Part shown: positions 9,439 through 18,607 of the stretch, one piece after another
Numbering within the stretch: the stretch's first letter is position 1
Layout of the letters: each line of letters begins with the position of its first letter
Source of the DNA: Avibacterium endocarditidis
Lineage (GTDB): Bacteria > Pseudomonadota > Gammaproteobacteria > Enterobacterales > Pasteurellaceae
Length of the DNA: 35,100 nucleotides
NCBI RefSeq assembly: GCF_002921145.1
Contig: NZ_PQVI01000065.1
Location: forward strand, 13,121-48,220
Reading direction: 5' to 3'
Translations under genes and position numbers: made by a program
The notes under the pieces: generated by a model
Seen by the model: only the letters and a program-made list of their open reading frames with translations
What the model was told of the DNA's origin: nothing
Databases searched by the model: none

Positions 9439-9873
9439 ATGTGGATTTATCTTTTACTTGCCCTCGGGCTTTTGATTATTGTGGGAATGGCCGCTTATGC
9501 GGTGAAATTATTGCGTGCGTTAAAAAGCCAAAAACAGGCGTTAGAAAATGTACGCTTGGCGCGTGTAAAACGCCTAAAAGAGAGTATTGAGATTATCGCT
9601 CGGGCAATGCAAACTGGCGATTGTAATCTTTCTGAAGGCGTGATTCGCCTCAAAATGTTGCTTGATCCGCTAGGCATTAAAATCGCCAGCTATCCCGCGA
9701 TGGGCGAGCTTTATGAGGTGGTGAAAGAAATGCCAACGCATCAAGCGAGAACCGCATTGAAAAAGAACGAACGTATGCGTTTAGATCTTACCCGTGAGAG
9801 TGCGGAGGCGGAGCTTGAGGCAAAAATAACGTTGGAATTAGATCAATTATTGTTGGATATGAAAAATTTTTAG
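9439..9873 (+). CDS. DUF2489-type membrane-anchored protein, function unknown
   Basis: 144 residues: one N-terminal transmembrane helix (about residues 3-24), then a basic, Ala/Leu/Glu-rich helical domain expected in the cytoplasm. The stretch ESIEIIARAMQTGDCNLSEGVIRLKMLLDPLG and the acidic helical end TRESAEAELEAKITLELDQL resemble the uncharacterised DUF2489 family of gammaproteobacteria, which I recognise by pattern, not by search. It begins four bases after yihI and ends ten bases before hemN, so it is almost certainly co-transcribed. No function can be assigned. Confidence 0.75.
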   Translation: MWIYLLLALGLLIIVGMAAYAVKLLRALKSQKQALENVRLARVKRLKESIEIIARAMQTGDCNLSEGVIRLKMLLDPLGIKIASYPAMGELYEVVKEMPTHQARTALKKNERMRLDLTRESAEAELEAKITLELDQLLLDMKNF

Positions 9874-9882
9874 GGGGAGTGA

Positions 9883-11250
9883 ATGACAGGAACGATGTGG
9901 GATTCCACGTTAATTCAAAAATATAACTATTCTGGGCCGCGTTACACCTCTTACCCAACGGCGTTAGAATTTAACGAAAATTATACTGAACAAGATTTCC
10001 AAGCGGCAGCAGCGCGTTACCCTGACCGTCCGCTTTCTCTTTATGTGCATATCCCGTTTTGTCATAAATTGTGCTATTTCTGCGCCTGTAACAAAATCAT
10101 TACGCGTCATCAGCACAAAGCGGATATTTATCTTGATTATTTGGAAAAAGAAATCAAAAATCGCGCCGCACTTTTCCGCAATCGCAAGGTAACCCAAGTG
10201 CATTGGGGCGGCGGCACACCGACCTATCTCACAGAGCAACAATCCAGCCGTTTAATGGCAATGTTGCGTGAGCATTTTCATTTTGCCGATAACGCCGAAA
10301 TTAGTATCGAAATGGATCCGCGTAAAATTGAGCTGGAAACCCTCGATCATCTGCGTAAAATTGGCTTTAACCGCATTAGTATGGGCGTGCAGGATTTTAA
10401 CAAAGCGGTGCAAAAAGCGGTGAACCGCGAACAGGACGAGAACTTTATTCAAGCCTTATTGGAACGGGCAAGAGCCTTGGGCTTTCAATCCACCAATTTG
10501 GATTTGATTTATGGGTTGCCATTGCAGAATGTGGAAAGCTTTATGTTCACCCTGCAAAAAGTGATTGAATTAAACCCTGATCGTTTGAGCGTGTTTAACT
10601 ATGCCCATTTGCCAAGCCGTTTTGCGGGGCAAGCGAAGATTAAAGAGGATCAGCTGCCTGCACCTGAAACCAAGCTCACCATTTTGCAAAAAACCATTGA
10701 AACCTTAGAGGGGGCAGGCTACCGCTTCATTGGAATGGATCACTTTGCGAAGCCTGATGATGAACTTGCGATAGCACAACAAAATGGCGTGCTACACCGC
10801 AATTTCCAAGGCTACACCACCCAAGAAGAATGCGATTTGCTTGGTCTTGGTGTGTCTGCCATTAGCCTGTTAGGGGATACTTACGCACAAAATCAAAAAG
10901 AGCTAAAACATTATTACGCAGATATTGAGCAAAAAGGCACCGCACTTCACAAAGGCTTTGTGATGAGCCAAGAAGATTGCTTGCGCCGTGATGTTATCAA
11001 ACAGCTAATTTGCAACTTCAAACTGGATTACGCCCCATTTGAGCAGCAATATGGCATTGATTTCAAAACCCATTTTGCGGAAGATTTAGAATTGCTCGCG
11101 CCCCTTGCCGCAGATGGCTTAATTGAAATTGGCGAAAAAGGATTACAGGTTTCCCCTGTTGGACATTTGCTGATTCGCAATATTTGTTTGTGTTTTGACA
11201 CCTACTCAAGACAACAAGCCAGACGCCAACAGTTCTCGAGAATTATTTAA
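9883..11250 (+). CDS. hemN: Oxygen-independent coproporphyrinogen III oxidase
   Basis: Radical-SAM enzyme that makes protoporphyrinogen IX from coproporphyrinogen III without oxygen, in the cytoplasm. The product has 455 residues, near the E. coli length of 457. The iron-sulphur motif is CHKLCYFCAC (E. coli has Gly at the second last position). Others: NYSGPRYTSYPTALEF, WGGGTPTYL, FNRISMGVQDFN, NLDLIYGLPLQ, GMDHFAKPDDELA and the end CFDTYSRQQARRQQFSRII. ATG at 9883 follows AGGGGGAG; an in-frame ATG at 9895 is less well placed. Last gene of the rapA-to-hemN run. Confidence 0.96.
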   Translation: MTGTMWDSTLIQKYNYSGPRYTSYPTALEFNENYTEQDFQAAAARYPDRPLSLYVHIPFCHKLCYFCACNKIITRHQHKADIYLDYLEKEIKNRAALFRNRKVTQVHWGGGTPTYLTEQQSSRLMAMLREHFHFADNAEISIEMDPRKIELETLDHLRKIGFNRISMGVQDFNKAVQKAVNREQDENFIQALLERARALGFQSTNLDLIYGLPLQNVESFMFTLQKVIELNPDRLSVFNYAHLPSRFAGQAKIKEDQLPAPETKLTILQKTIETLEGAGYRFIGMDHFAKPDDELAIAQQNGVLHRNFQGYTTQEECDLLGLGVSAISLLGDTYAQNQKELKHYYADIEQKGTALHKGFVMSQEDCLRRDVIKQLICNFKLDYAPFEQQYGIDFKTHFAEDLELLAPLAADGLIEIGEKGLQVSPVGHLLIRNICLCFDTYSRQQARRQQFSRII

Positions 11251-11259
11251 TCTCAAATA

Positions 11260-11288
11260 ATCCGCTCAAAAGATTGTTTTGGGCGGAT
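11260..11288 (+). terminator. Strong stem-loop downstream of hemN
   Basis: ATCCGCTCAAAA (11260-11271) pairs with TTTTGGGCGGAT (11277-11288), one G-U pair, loop GATTG. No T run follows, so termination may need Rho, or the element may protect the mRNA end. Confidence 0.45.
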
Positions 11289-11369
11289 CAATGGTGGGCT
11301 TGAAAGTATTGTGCTAGTCAAAGAAATTCTGCATATTTAACTTTTTTATAACATATTCCTTTAAGTTAT

Positions 11370-11397
11370 TTGTAAATCCTTTTGTTTCTTTTACAAT
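11370..11397 (+). promoter_or_regulatory. Promoter of the amino acid ABC importer operon
   Basis: TTGTAA (11370-11375), 16-base spacer, TACAAT (11392-11397), about 40 bases before the start codon. Matches are four of six and five of six. Confidence 0.5.
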
Positions 11398-11435
11398 GCT
11401 TGGCACTTAACGAAATCTATTCAAAGGAGAATATT

Positions 11436-12218
11436 ATGTTGAAAAAATTAGCATTTTTTTCCACCGCACTTTTAGCGATTACTACCGCAACCCAAGCCAT
11501 TGCAGCGGAAAGTTTGATTGAACGTATCAACAATAAAGGGACGATTACCGTCGGCACAGAAGGCACTTACGCTCCTTTCACTTACCACGATGCCAGCGGT
11601 AAATTAACGGGCTATGATGTGGAAGTTACCCGTGCCGTTGCGGAAAAACTCGGTGTAACTGTTGATTTTAAAGAAACCCAATGGGACGCAATGCTTGCGG
11701 GCTTAAAAGGCGGACGCTTTGACCTTGTAGCAAACCAAGTGGCACTCACCACCCCAGAACGCCAAGCAACCTTTGATAAATCTGAGCCTTATAGTTGGTC
11801 TGGTGCGATGTTATTGGCTCGCCAAGATGAAAATCGTCTTCACAAAGTAGAAGATGTGAAAGGCTTAAAAGCAGCACAAACCCTCAGCTCAAACTATGGT
11901 GAGCTTGCAGTGAAATACGGTGCAGAAATTGTGCCGATTGATGGAATGGCACAAGGCTTATTGCTAATTCAACAAAAACGTGCTGATGTAACCTTTAATG
12001 ATTCTTTAGCCTTATTGGATTATTTGAAGAAAAACCCAAATTCAGGCTTAAAACCATTTTGGGAATCCGCAGACAAAGTGGGGGCGGGCTTCGTTGTAAA
12101 TAAAGGCAACGAGGAAGCACTGGCGAAAATTAGTGCAGCCATTGAAGAACTTCGTAATGACGGCACATTGAAAAAACTTGGTGAACAATTCTTCGGTAAA
12201 GATATCAGTGTTAAATAA
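11436..12218 (+). CDS. Polar amino acid (cystine-type) ABC transporter, periplasmic binding protein
   Basis: Periplasmic binding protein of solute-binding family 3. The start at 11436 has AAAGGAGA in front and gives a clear signal peptide, MLKKLAFFSTALLAITTATQ, with likely cleavage after AIA. The mature protein shows the family N-terminus NKGTITVGTEGTYAPFTYHD, GYDVEVTRAVAEKLG and LAGLKGGRFDLVANQ. No lipobox Cys, so it is probably soluble in the periplasm. With 260 residues it resembles H. influenzae HI_1080 and the TcyA/TcyJ cystine binders; the exact substrate is inferred. An uptake signal is embedded in the signal-peptide region (about 11462). It heads a three-gene operon with permease and ATPase. 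Confidence 0.88.
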   Translation: MLKKLAFFSTALLAITTATQAIAAESLIERINNKGTITVGTEGTYAPFTYHDASGKLTGYDVEVTRAVAEKLGVTVDFKETQWDAMLAGLKGGRFDLVANQVALTTPERQATFDKSEPYSWSGAMLLARQDENRLHKVEDVKGLKAAQTLSSNYGELAVKYGAEIVPIDGMAQGLLLIQQKRADVTFNDSLALLDYLKKNPNSGLKPFWESADKVGAGFVVNKGNEEALAKISAAIEELRNDGTLKKLGEQFFGKDISVK

Positions 12219-12924
12219 TTTCTTAGCTTCCTTACCCTTTATGACCGATGCTCGTGCTGAGCTGGTGATAAATGGTTTTCTCCCAATGGTTAAAGCAGCG
12301 GTATTGGTTTCAATACCGCTTGCTGTTGTTTCTTTCTTTTTTGGAATGATTATCGCGGTGGGCGTGGCGTTATTACGCGTTACCCCTGTCAATGGCTGGT
12401 TGCACCGTATTTTGTTGGCGATTGCGAAAGTCTATATTTCGATTATTCGCGGTACGCCAATGTTGGTGCAAATTTCTGTGGTATTTTACGGCTTGCCAGC
12501 GCTGGGCGTGTTTATCGATCCCATTCCTGCGGCGATTATTGGCTTTTCCCTCAATGTGGGGGCTTACGGTTCAGAAACCGTGCGTGCGGCCATTCAATCT
12601 GTGCCGAAAGGACAATGGGAAGCGGGCTATACCATCGGTATGACTTATATGCAAACTTTCCGCCGCATTATTGCCCCGCAAGCTTTCCGTGTTGCCGTTC
12701 CGCCGCTGAGCAATAGTTTTATCGGCTTGTTTAAAGATACCTCTTTGGCTTCTGTGGTAACCGTAACTGAAATGTTCCGCGTGGCGCAACAAATTGCCAA
12801 TTCATCTTACGATTTCTTGCCTGTGTATATTGAAGCAGGTTTGGTGTATTGGTGTTTCTGTTTCGTGCTGTTTATCATTCAAGCGCGGGTAGAAAAACGT
12901 TTAGATCGCTATGTGGCACGATAG
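12208..12924 (+). CDS. Polar amino acid ABC transporter, permease
   Basis: Inner-membrane subunit of the HisMQ type. Landmarks: PMVKAAVLVSIPLAVVSFFF, the conserved ISIIRGTPMLVQISVVFYGLP, the EAA loop around YGSETVRAAIQSVPKGQWEAG and PQAFRVAVPPLSNSFIGLFKDTSLASVV. I choose GTG at 12208 (SVLNNFLASLP), which overlaps the end of the binding-protein gene by 11 bases; ATG at 12241 is the alternative and would still leave the membrane part complete. Intact, 238 residues from GTG, followed nine bases later by the ATPase gene. Confidence 0.88.
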   Translation: MLNNFLASLPFMTDARAELVINGFLPMVKAAVLVSIPLAVVSFFFGMIIAVGVALLRVTPVNGWLHRILLAIAKVYISIIRGTPMLVQISVVFYGLPALGVFIDPIPAAIIGFSLNVGAYGSETVRAAIQSVPKGQWEAGYTIGMTYMQTFRRIIAPQAFRVAVPPLSNSFIGLFKDTSLASVVTVTEMFRVAQQIANSSYDFLPVYIEAGLVYWCFCFVLFIIQARVEKRLDRYVAR

Positions 12925-12933
12925 GGGAAGGCA

Positions 12934-13683
12934 ATGATCAAAGTACGCAATATTCATAAAACCTTTGCTGATAATCCGGTTTTAAAAGGGGTTGATCTGG
13001 ATATTCATAAAGGCGAAGTGGTGGTGATTCTGGGGCCTTCTGGTTCGGGAAAAACCACGTTTTTACGTTGTTTGAATGCCTTAGAATTACCCGAAAAAGG
13101 CACGATTGATTTTGCTGAAAAAAATCCGCTTTATGTGGATTTTGCCAGCCCTGATATTCAGAAAAAAATCCTGCCATTACGCCGTAAATCAGGAATGGTG
13201 TTCCAACAATACAACCTATTTCCGCACAAAACCGCGTTGGAAAATATTATGGAAGGTCCTGTGCAAGTGCAAAAGCGCGATGCGAAAATTGTGCGTCAAG
13301 AAGCGGAAGCGTTGCTTGCGAAAGTGGGCTTGTTAGATAAGAAAGATCTTTACCCTTACCAACTTTCAGGCGGCCAGCAACAGCGTGTCGGCATTGCTCG
13401 CGCCCTTGCCATTCAGCCTGAACTAATGCTATTTGATGAGCCAACTTCTGCGCTTGATCCTGAATTAGTGCAAGATGTGTTAAACACGATGAAGGAACTC
13501 GCTAACGAAGGCTGGACAATGGTGGTGGTTACCCACGAAATCAAATTTGCACTAGATGTGGCAGATGTGGTGGTGGTAATGGACGGTGGGGTGATTGTGG
13601 AACAAGGCTCACCGCAAGAATTGTTCGCTCACCCTAAACACGAACGTACCAAAGCCTTTTTACATCGCTTGAAATCAGAATAA
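12934..13683 (+). CDS. Polar amino acid ABC transporter, ATP-binding protein
   Basis: Cytoplasmic ATPase that powers the import of the amino acid, probably cystine. The 249-residue product holds Walker [10 protein letters not shown] (about residues 34-42), the Q-loop [12 protein letters not shown], the signature [15 protein letters not shown], Walker [15 protein letters not shown] and the switch His in VVVTHE. ATG at 12934 follows AGGGGAAGG. The order binding protein, permease, ATPase matches H. influenzae HI_1080-HI_1078. A strong terminator follows. Confidence 0.93.
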   Translation: MIKVRNIHKTFADNPVLKGVDLDIHKGEVVVILGPSGSGKTTFLRCLNALELPEKGTIDFAEKNPLYVDFASPDIQKKILPLRRKSGMVFQQYNLFPHKTALENIMEGPVQVQKRDAKIVRQEAEALLAKVGLLDKKDLYPYQLSGGQQQRVGIARALAIQPELMLFDEPTSALDPELVQDVLNTMKELANEGWTMVVVTHEIKFALDVADVVVVMDGGVIVEQGSPQELFAHPKHERTKAFLHRLKSE

Positions 13684-13731
13684 TGAGGGCATCACTGTAC
13701 AACTAAGGTGCGGTGAAAAGTTTTATTAAAT

Positions 13732-13762
13732 AAAGCCGATGAGCAATCATCGGCTTTTTCTT
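13732..13762 (+). terminator. Intrinsic terminator of the ABC importer operon
   Basis: AAAGCCGATGA (13732-13742) pairs with TCATCGGCTTT (13747-13757), loop GCAA, followed by TTTTTC. Confidence 0.85.
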
Positions 13763-13788
13763 CGCTATTTCTAGAGAGAAAAATGTCG

Positions 13789-13825
13789 CAAAAAAACACC
13801 GCACTTTATTTATTAAGTGCGGTGT
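13789..13825 (-). terminator. Terminator of dusB-fis made of two inverted uptake signals
   Basis: ACACCGCACTT (13796-13806) pairs with AAGTGCGGTGT (13815-13825), loop of 8. On the minus strand the stem is followed by a run of T, 25 bases after the fis stop. Confidence 0.75.
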
Positions 13826-13849
13826 AATTTTATTCAGAATCTGAAATTA

Positions 13850-14149
13850 TCAGCCCATACCGTATTTTTTTAATTTTTTGCGTAATGTGCCACGGTTAAT
13901 GCCAAGCATTGTTGCTGCACGAGTTTGATTACCGCGAGTATATTGCATAATCATATCGAGCATAGGGTGTTCAACTTCCGATAAAACTAATTCATAAAGA
14001 TCGTCCACATCTTGACCATCTAATTGAGCTAAATAATTTCTGATCGCTTGTTTCACAGAATCACGAAGTGGTTTGTTTGTTACTTGAGATTGTGAATTTA
14101 ATACTGAAACAGTCAGAGCTTCAGCTGGATTACGTTGTTGTTCTAACAT
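13850..14149 (-). CDS. fis: Nucleoid-associated protein Fis
   Basis: Homodimeric DNA-bending protein that activates rRNA promoters and shapes the nucleoid in fast growth. 99 residues, the standard length. The C-terminal helix-turn-helix reads [20 protein letters not shown] followed by [14 protein letters not shown], nearly identical to enterobacterial Fis; [20 protein letters not shown] is the conserved dimer helix. The start lies 21 bases after the dusB stop, and the two share the dusB promoter as in E. coli. Confidence 0.97.
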   Translation of the reverse strand: MLEQQRNPAEALTVSVLNSQSQVTNKPLRDSVKQAIRNYLAQLDGQDVDDLYELVLSEVEHPMLDMIMQYTRGNQTRAATMLGINRGTLRKKLKKYGMG

Positions 14150-14170
14150 TGTTGTCTTTATCCAATAAAA

Positions 14171-15126
14171 TCAAATTAAAAATTCTTCCAATGCCGTTAT
14201 TTGCGCTTTCGCATTGGTAATGGCATTAAAAGTCTGTCTAAAACTGGAATTAGGTTGAATTCCCTGTAAATACCAAGCAACGTGCTTGCGTGCAATGCGA
14301 TACCCCTTTTCTTCGCCATAAAATTGGTGAAGTTCTTGAATATGTCGCAAAATAACACCGCACTTTTCTTGTAAACTTGGTGTTGAAGTTGTTGAGCCGT
14401 TTTCCACTAGCCCAGCCACAGATTGAAAAATCCACGGCTGACCTAGCGCACCACGCCCAATCATTATTGCATCAGCACCGGTGTAATCAAGCACCGCTTG
14501 GGCTTTTTGTGCCGATGTAATATCACCATTGGCAATCACTGGAATAGAAACCTGCTGTTTCACCGCTTTAATGTTGTCGTACTCGGCTTCGCCCTCAAAT
14601 AAACATTCACGAGTTCGCCCGTGAATGGTGAGCGCTTGTACACCTGCTTGTTCGGCAATTTTCGCGATTTCCACGCAGTTTCGATTTTGTCGATCCCAGC
14701 CTGTTCTAATTTTTAGTGTTACAGGCACGTCCACAGCACGCACCACTGCTTCAAGAATTTGTTGCACTAAATCAGGATATTGTAAAAGGGCAGAACCTGC
14801 CAATTTACGATTTACCTCTTTGCAGGACAGCCCATATTGATGTCAATAATTTCTGCCCCATAGCCCACATTCACTTGCGCGGCTTGTGCCATTTCCTGCG
14901 GATCAGATCCAGCAATTTGCACAGCGTTAATGCCTACATCTTGATGATAAGCAAGACGTTGTTTCGATTTTTCTGTATGCCATACGCGCGGATTGCTTGC
15001 CATCATTTCTGAAAAGGTCAATCCTGCCCCATAGTTCGCACAAAGGCGTCTAAAAGGTTGGTCGGTAATCCCTGCCATTGGCGCAAGCAAAATACGGTTT
15101 TTTAATTGATAATCACCAATTCGCAC
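14171..15126 (-). pseudogene. dusB: tRNA-dihydrouridine synthase B; one frameshift as read
   Basis: Flavoenzyme that reduces uridine 17 in the tRNA D-loop. GTG start at 15126 with AGGGG seven bases upstream gives [20 protein letters not shown]. The first part has [17 protein letters not shown] and the catalytic-Cys motif INMGCPAK; the second has [26 protein letters not shown] and [16 protein letters not shown]. They are split at 14817-14821: the complement reads AAAGAGGTAAAT where AAAGAAGGTAAAT gives the usual [16 protein letters not shown]. One base restored yields 318 residues (E. coli 321). As read the protein stops about 105 residues in, right after the catalytic Cys. An uptake signal lies at about 14357. 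Loss of DusB is tolerable, so true decay is possible, but sequence error is likelier. Confidence 0.9.
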
Positions 15127-15197
15127 TGCGCTACCCCTAACAAGTTACTACCTTTTAACACACAATCTATCGCCAGCCCCAATGGGCAAGGCGTGCT

Positions 15198-15225
15198 ATA
15201 ATACGCACTTTTCTGTTATTTGCAA
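15198..15225 (-). promoter_or_regulatory. dusB-fis promoter
   Basis: On the minus strand TTGCAA (15220-15225), 16-base spacer, TATTAT (15198-15203), then the GC-rich stretch AGCACGCC. A GC-rich discriminator is characteristic of stringently controlled promoters and is known for fis in E. coli. About 70 bases lie between it and the GTG start. Confidence 0.5.
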
Positions 15226-15402
15226 AGCATAATTTTTATACAAAAAGGAATTTTTTTAATTGTTTTGACCTAGGTCTATTAATTGTGCAGAAAGGCGACA
15301 AATCAAGGCGATAATTTGCAAGTGTCAATAGTCACTAACGAATTTATAACTATTTTTCAGTATTTATTTGTATTTTGAAATATTATTATTTATTATCCAT
15401 AT

Positions 15403-15421
15403 TTTAATGCGAATCATTTTT
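15403..15421 (+). promoter_or_regulatory. Fur-box-like site upstream of the receptor
   Basis: TTTAATGCGAATCATTTTT matches the 19-base Fur consensus GATAATGATAATCATTATC at 13 positions, including the central AATCAT. It ends 21 bases before the receptor start, a position suited to iron-dependent repression of a haem-uptake operon. Confidence 0.5.
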
Positions 15422-15442
15422 ATTTGTATTAGGGGGTTAATA

Positions 15443-18400
15443 ATGAAATTTCAAAAATGCTATGTATCCTTGGCGTTATCCGCCTGCCTAAATACCGTCA
15501 CGAATGCAGCAGAATTGGATACGATTGTCGTTAAAAGCAACGCTGAAGTTCAAGCGGAGCAGAAAAAAGATGAGGTTTATCTTCATAATATCACCAATAT
15601 GTATTCTGATAAAGAAACCGTGGAACGCTATAAAGGGGCAGCTCCTGCGGATCTGTTTCAAGCTTTTAATGGGGTGTACAGTGGTGATGCACGCAATAGT
15701 GGTGCCGTTGATCCAAATATTCGTGGCGTGCAAGGACAAGGGCGTATTCCTGTAACGATTGATGGCACAGAGCAGGCGATTACAACTTGGCGCGGTTATA
15801 ACGGGGCAAATAATCGAAATTATCTTGATCCGAATTTAATTGGTGGCATTACCCTTGAAAAAGGGCCAGCGTTAGCGGCAGGAACGGCAAGTGGCATTGG
15901 TGGGACGGTTAAAATGCGTACTATTGATGTTGATGATATTGTGGCGCCCAATCAAAAAATCAGTACTGAATTAAAACTTGAGACCAGCAATAACTCAGTA
16001 AAAGAACATCCTAATAACCTGCATTTAGGTGAAGACTCTCGTATGTATGATCCTTTTCCTGGGGATTTTCTTCCTACTACCTTGGTTAAGCCTAAAACTA
16101 AAGGAGAATGGGGCAAAGATAATGCCATGCGTTTAGCTGTTGGGTTACGTGAAGAAAAATTTGATCTGCTAGCCGCTTATAGTTATCGCAGTAAGGGCAA
16201 TTATCTATCTGGGCAAGGTGGTTCTCATCGTTACGAAGGGAGCCTTGATGAAAAATCGGGACGTGAGTTTAAACAAATGGAGCCGAATTTACCTTTTGCT
16301 GCCTCGATTTATCGCCCCCATACCGAAATCCCGAATACCTCGAGTACAATGGAGTCTTATTTACTAAAGAACACTTGGCGGTTTACGGATAAACAAGAAC
16401 TCAAACTGGGCTATCGCCATACTAAAATGACTTATGGTGAGATTATGCCTTCTCGTTTAGATTTTTCGAAATTTTATGACCGTGTGCCTCAATGGCCTTT
16501 AGCTACAGTGACACAGCACGCCTTTAATGCTGATTATCATTACAACCCCGATAACCCATTGATTAATTTAAAAGCGGGGATATGGTACACACGCACCATT
16601 AGCGATACCAATACCTCTGGCGGTAATCCACGGGAACCAAATGAGCTAGATAATGAATTTATGGGGATTGCAATGCAAAAATGCTATAGACCAATGAGTG
16701 AGGAGGATCTTGCTAACTCCACGCCAGATGAGTTTATGAATCAATTTGATTTAAATTGTATGAAAGCCGAACATGCGGAATGGAGCAAAACGCACCCGAA
16801 TACCAATGGTAAATATAATTTTGTCAATGCAGCACAATCTAATGCGTATAATACAAGAAGAGGATTTAACCTCAGCAATCAAATGCATTTAACCGATAAA
16901 TTGGATTTAACCCTTTCTGGCTCATTTCAAAAAGAACGTCTCACCAGTGATCACCTAAAATCAAAACCTAACCCAAATAGCACCTATGAAAGTCCTGCAA
17001 GAATGGGGCGCCGTCAAGAGTGGGATATCGCCTTTAATTTTAACTATCGCCCAACTAATTGGTTAATGCTGACCGCTGGGGCTCGTTATAATGAATATTG
17101 GTCTTATGATGATTATTTAGATAGATTGGTTAAATCAGGGGGACTTTATAAACCTTATGAAGATAATCCAACTCGCCCTAGACAAATTTCCATAGGAAAA
17201 AGCTTTAAATATGACATAGTGGTAGATAAAGATATCTATTTGGCGTATAAAAAAGTAGAAAATGAGCTTTATGATAGTCAAAATATGGATTCCAACGGCT
17301 GTGATGATGACGATGAGAAATGCTGGGACAACTATTTTTCTCCACTCACAAAAATGGAAGAGAAATACGGAATAATAGATGATGATGGAACTATAAAAGA
17401 TCATCAAGTTGAATGGCTTTATCATTCTGATGGGCGTTTACATAAAGAAGATAACCCTTTTTATAACGGAACATAAAAATGAAAAAGTGATTCATCCAGT
17501 GACAGGTGATGTTACAGATAAATATACAAATATTAGCTTAGGGCACCATTATGTAGAATTTAAAAGAAAGCGATAAATTAAAAAAAGTGGAAAAACGTCG
17601 TGCTCACGCTTTTGCTCCTGCTTTTTCTGCAACGGCATTTTTAACGGATAATTCCAGAGTGTATCTTCGTTATACGCAATATGCTCGTATGCCAAGTATT
17701 TTTGAAGATACTGTTGGTTTTTCCGCCAGTGCTGATACCAATGCCCGTTTCAAAGATGCCCGCTTAAAACCTGAGCGCGCTAAAAATATTGAGGTGGGCT
17801 ATTCCTATGATTTTAGCTCCTTATTTAATACACCAACCAAAGCAGATGTAAAACTCAGCTATTATCACAATGTCACTAAAAATGTCATCGACCGTAATAC
17901 AGATTTCCGTTTTGTTCAATTAGATAAACGGGTTGTTGATGGCATAGAACTTCAAGCCCGCTATGATAACAGTGATTATTTTGCTGATTTAGGTATAGCT
18001 TATAACCTTAAAAATAAAGTCTGTGATGCGGATATGGCAGTGGAAATGGATCCTATCGCAATGCGCGTGCCACATTGTATGACTGGTGGCTTCCCTTGGG
18101 GTTATTTACGCACCCAATTACAACCTAAATATTCCATTACCGCTAATCTCGGTGGACGTTTCTTTGATCGTAAATTAGAAATTGGTAGCCGTTGGCTTTA
18201 CCACAGTAAAGCGGTCAATAAACAAGAAGCAAGATTATTTGAACTCAATGAAAGCCTCTCTACAAATGAAAAAATTGACTTAGGTTGGAACAGACCGATG
18301 TATTGGCAACCCGTATTAGTGGTAGATGCTTATATTAAATATCAATTTTCACCGAATTTAACCGTCGAATTCACGGGCACCAATTTAACCGATCGTTATT

Positions 18401-18477
18401 ATCTTGACCCAATGACACGTTCAATGATCCCTGCACCAGGACGGACATTTAAATTGAGGTTAACGGCGAAATTTTAA
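15443..18477 (+). pseudogene. TonB-dependent haem/haemophore receptor (HphR-like); two frameshifts as read
   Basis: Outer-membrane gated channel. ATG at 15443 follows AGGGGGT; signal peptide with likely cleavage at TNAA, then the TonB box ELDTIVVK. The plug shows AFNGVYSGDARNSGAVDPN, IRGVQGQGRIPVTIDGTEQ and LIGGITLEKGPALAAGTASG, typical of haemoglobin/haem receptors. The barrel ends GRTFKLRLTAKF with the usual terminal Phe. The frame stops at 17476 and reopens twice: one base too many near 17470-17477, and four A instead of three at 17562-17565. Removing both joins the parts (…VTGDVTDKYTNISLGHHYVE…) into 1010 residues. Unlike the other broken genes, both changes look like gains. Two cysteine-bracketed loops (near residues 414-446 and 619-626, the latter Asp-rich) are unusual. 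Placement before an HphA-like gene and Slam suggests it is the haemophore receptor. Confidence 0.82.
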
Positions 18478-18505
18478 TTTCAGCTTTGGCTGGGATTAAA
18501 AAGGC

Positions 18506-18544
18506 GGTCATTTCCCTTCGCTCTCACACAACAGGGAAATGACC
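18506..18544 (+). other. 12-bp stem-loop in front of the haemophore gene
   Basis: GGTCATTTCCCT (18506-18517) pairs perfectly with AGGGAAATGACC (18533-18544), 15-base loop. No T run follows on plus; on minus five T follow after GCC. It may mark mRNA processing or end receptor transcription. A second small hairpin GGGGA-ACA-TCCCC lies at 18574-18586, just before the ribosome site. Confidence 0.5.
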
Positions 18545-18607
18545 AAAATGCATCGTAATGATGCCAATAAAACGGGGAACATCCCCATTCTCAAAAAGGA
18601 AAAGAGT

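Larger units (their letters stand above)
15127..15442. other. Intergenic region between dusB and the haem island
   Basis: 316 bases with no credible gene. It holds the dusB promoter, a 10-base palindrome GACCTAGGTC at 15267-15276, very AT-rich DNA from 15340 onward, and the Fur-like box and leader of the receptor gene. The left edge of the inserted island should lie here; I see no flanking repeat or insertion sequence. Confidence 0.6.

Noticed and set aside
15267-15276. GACCTAGGTC palindrome as an attachment or insertion site
   Set aside because: Ten bases, single copy, no matching sequence at the other end of the island near 20930.
17470-17565. Phase-variable repeat tract in the receptor
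   Set aside because: No tandem tetranucleotide or long homopolymer is present at the breaks, only runs of two to five bases.
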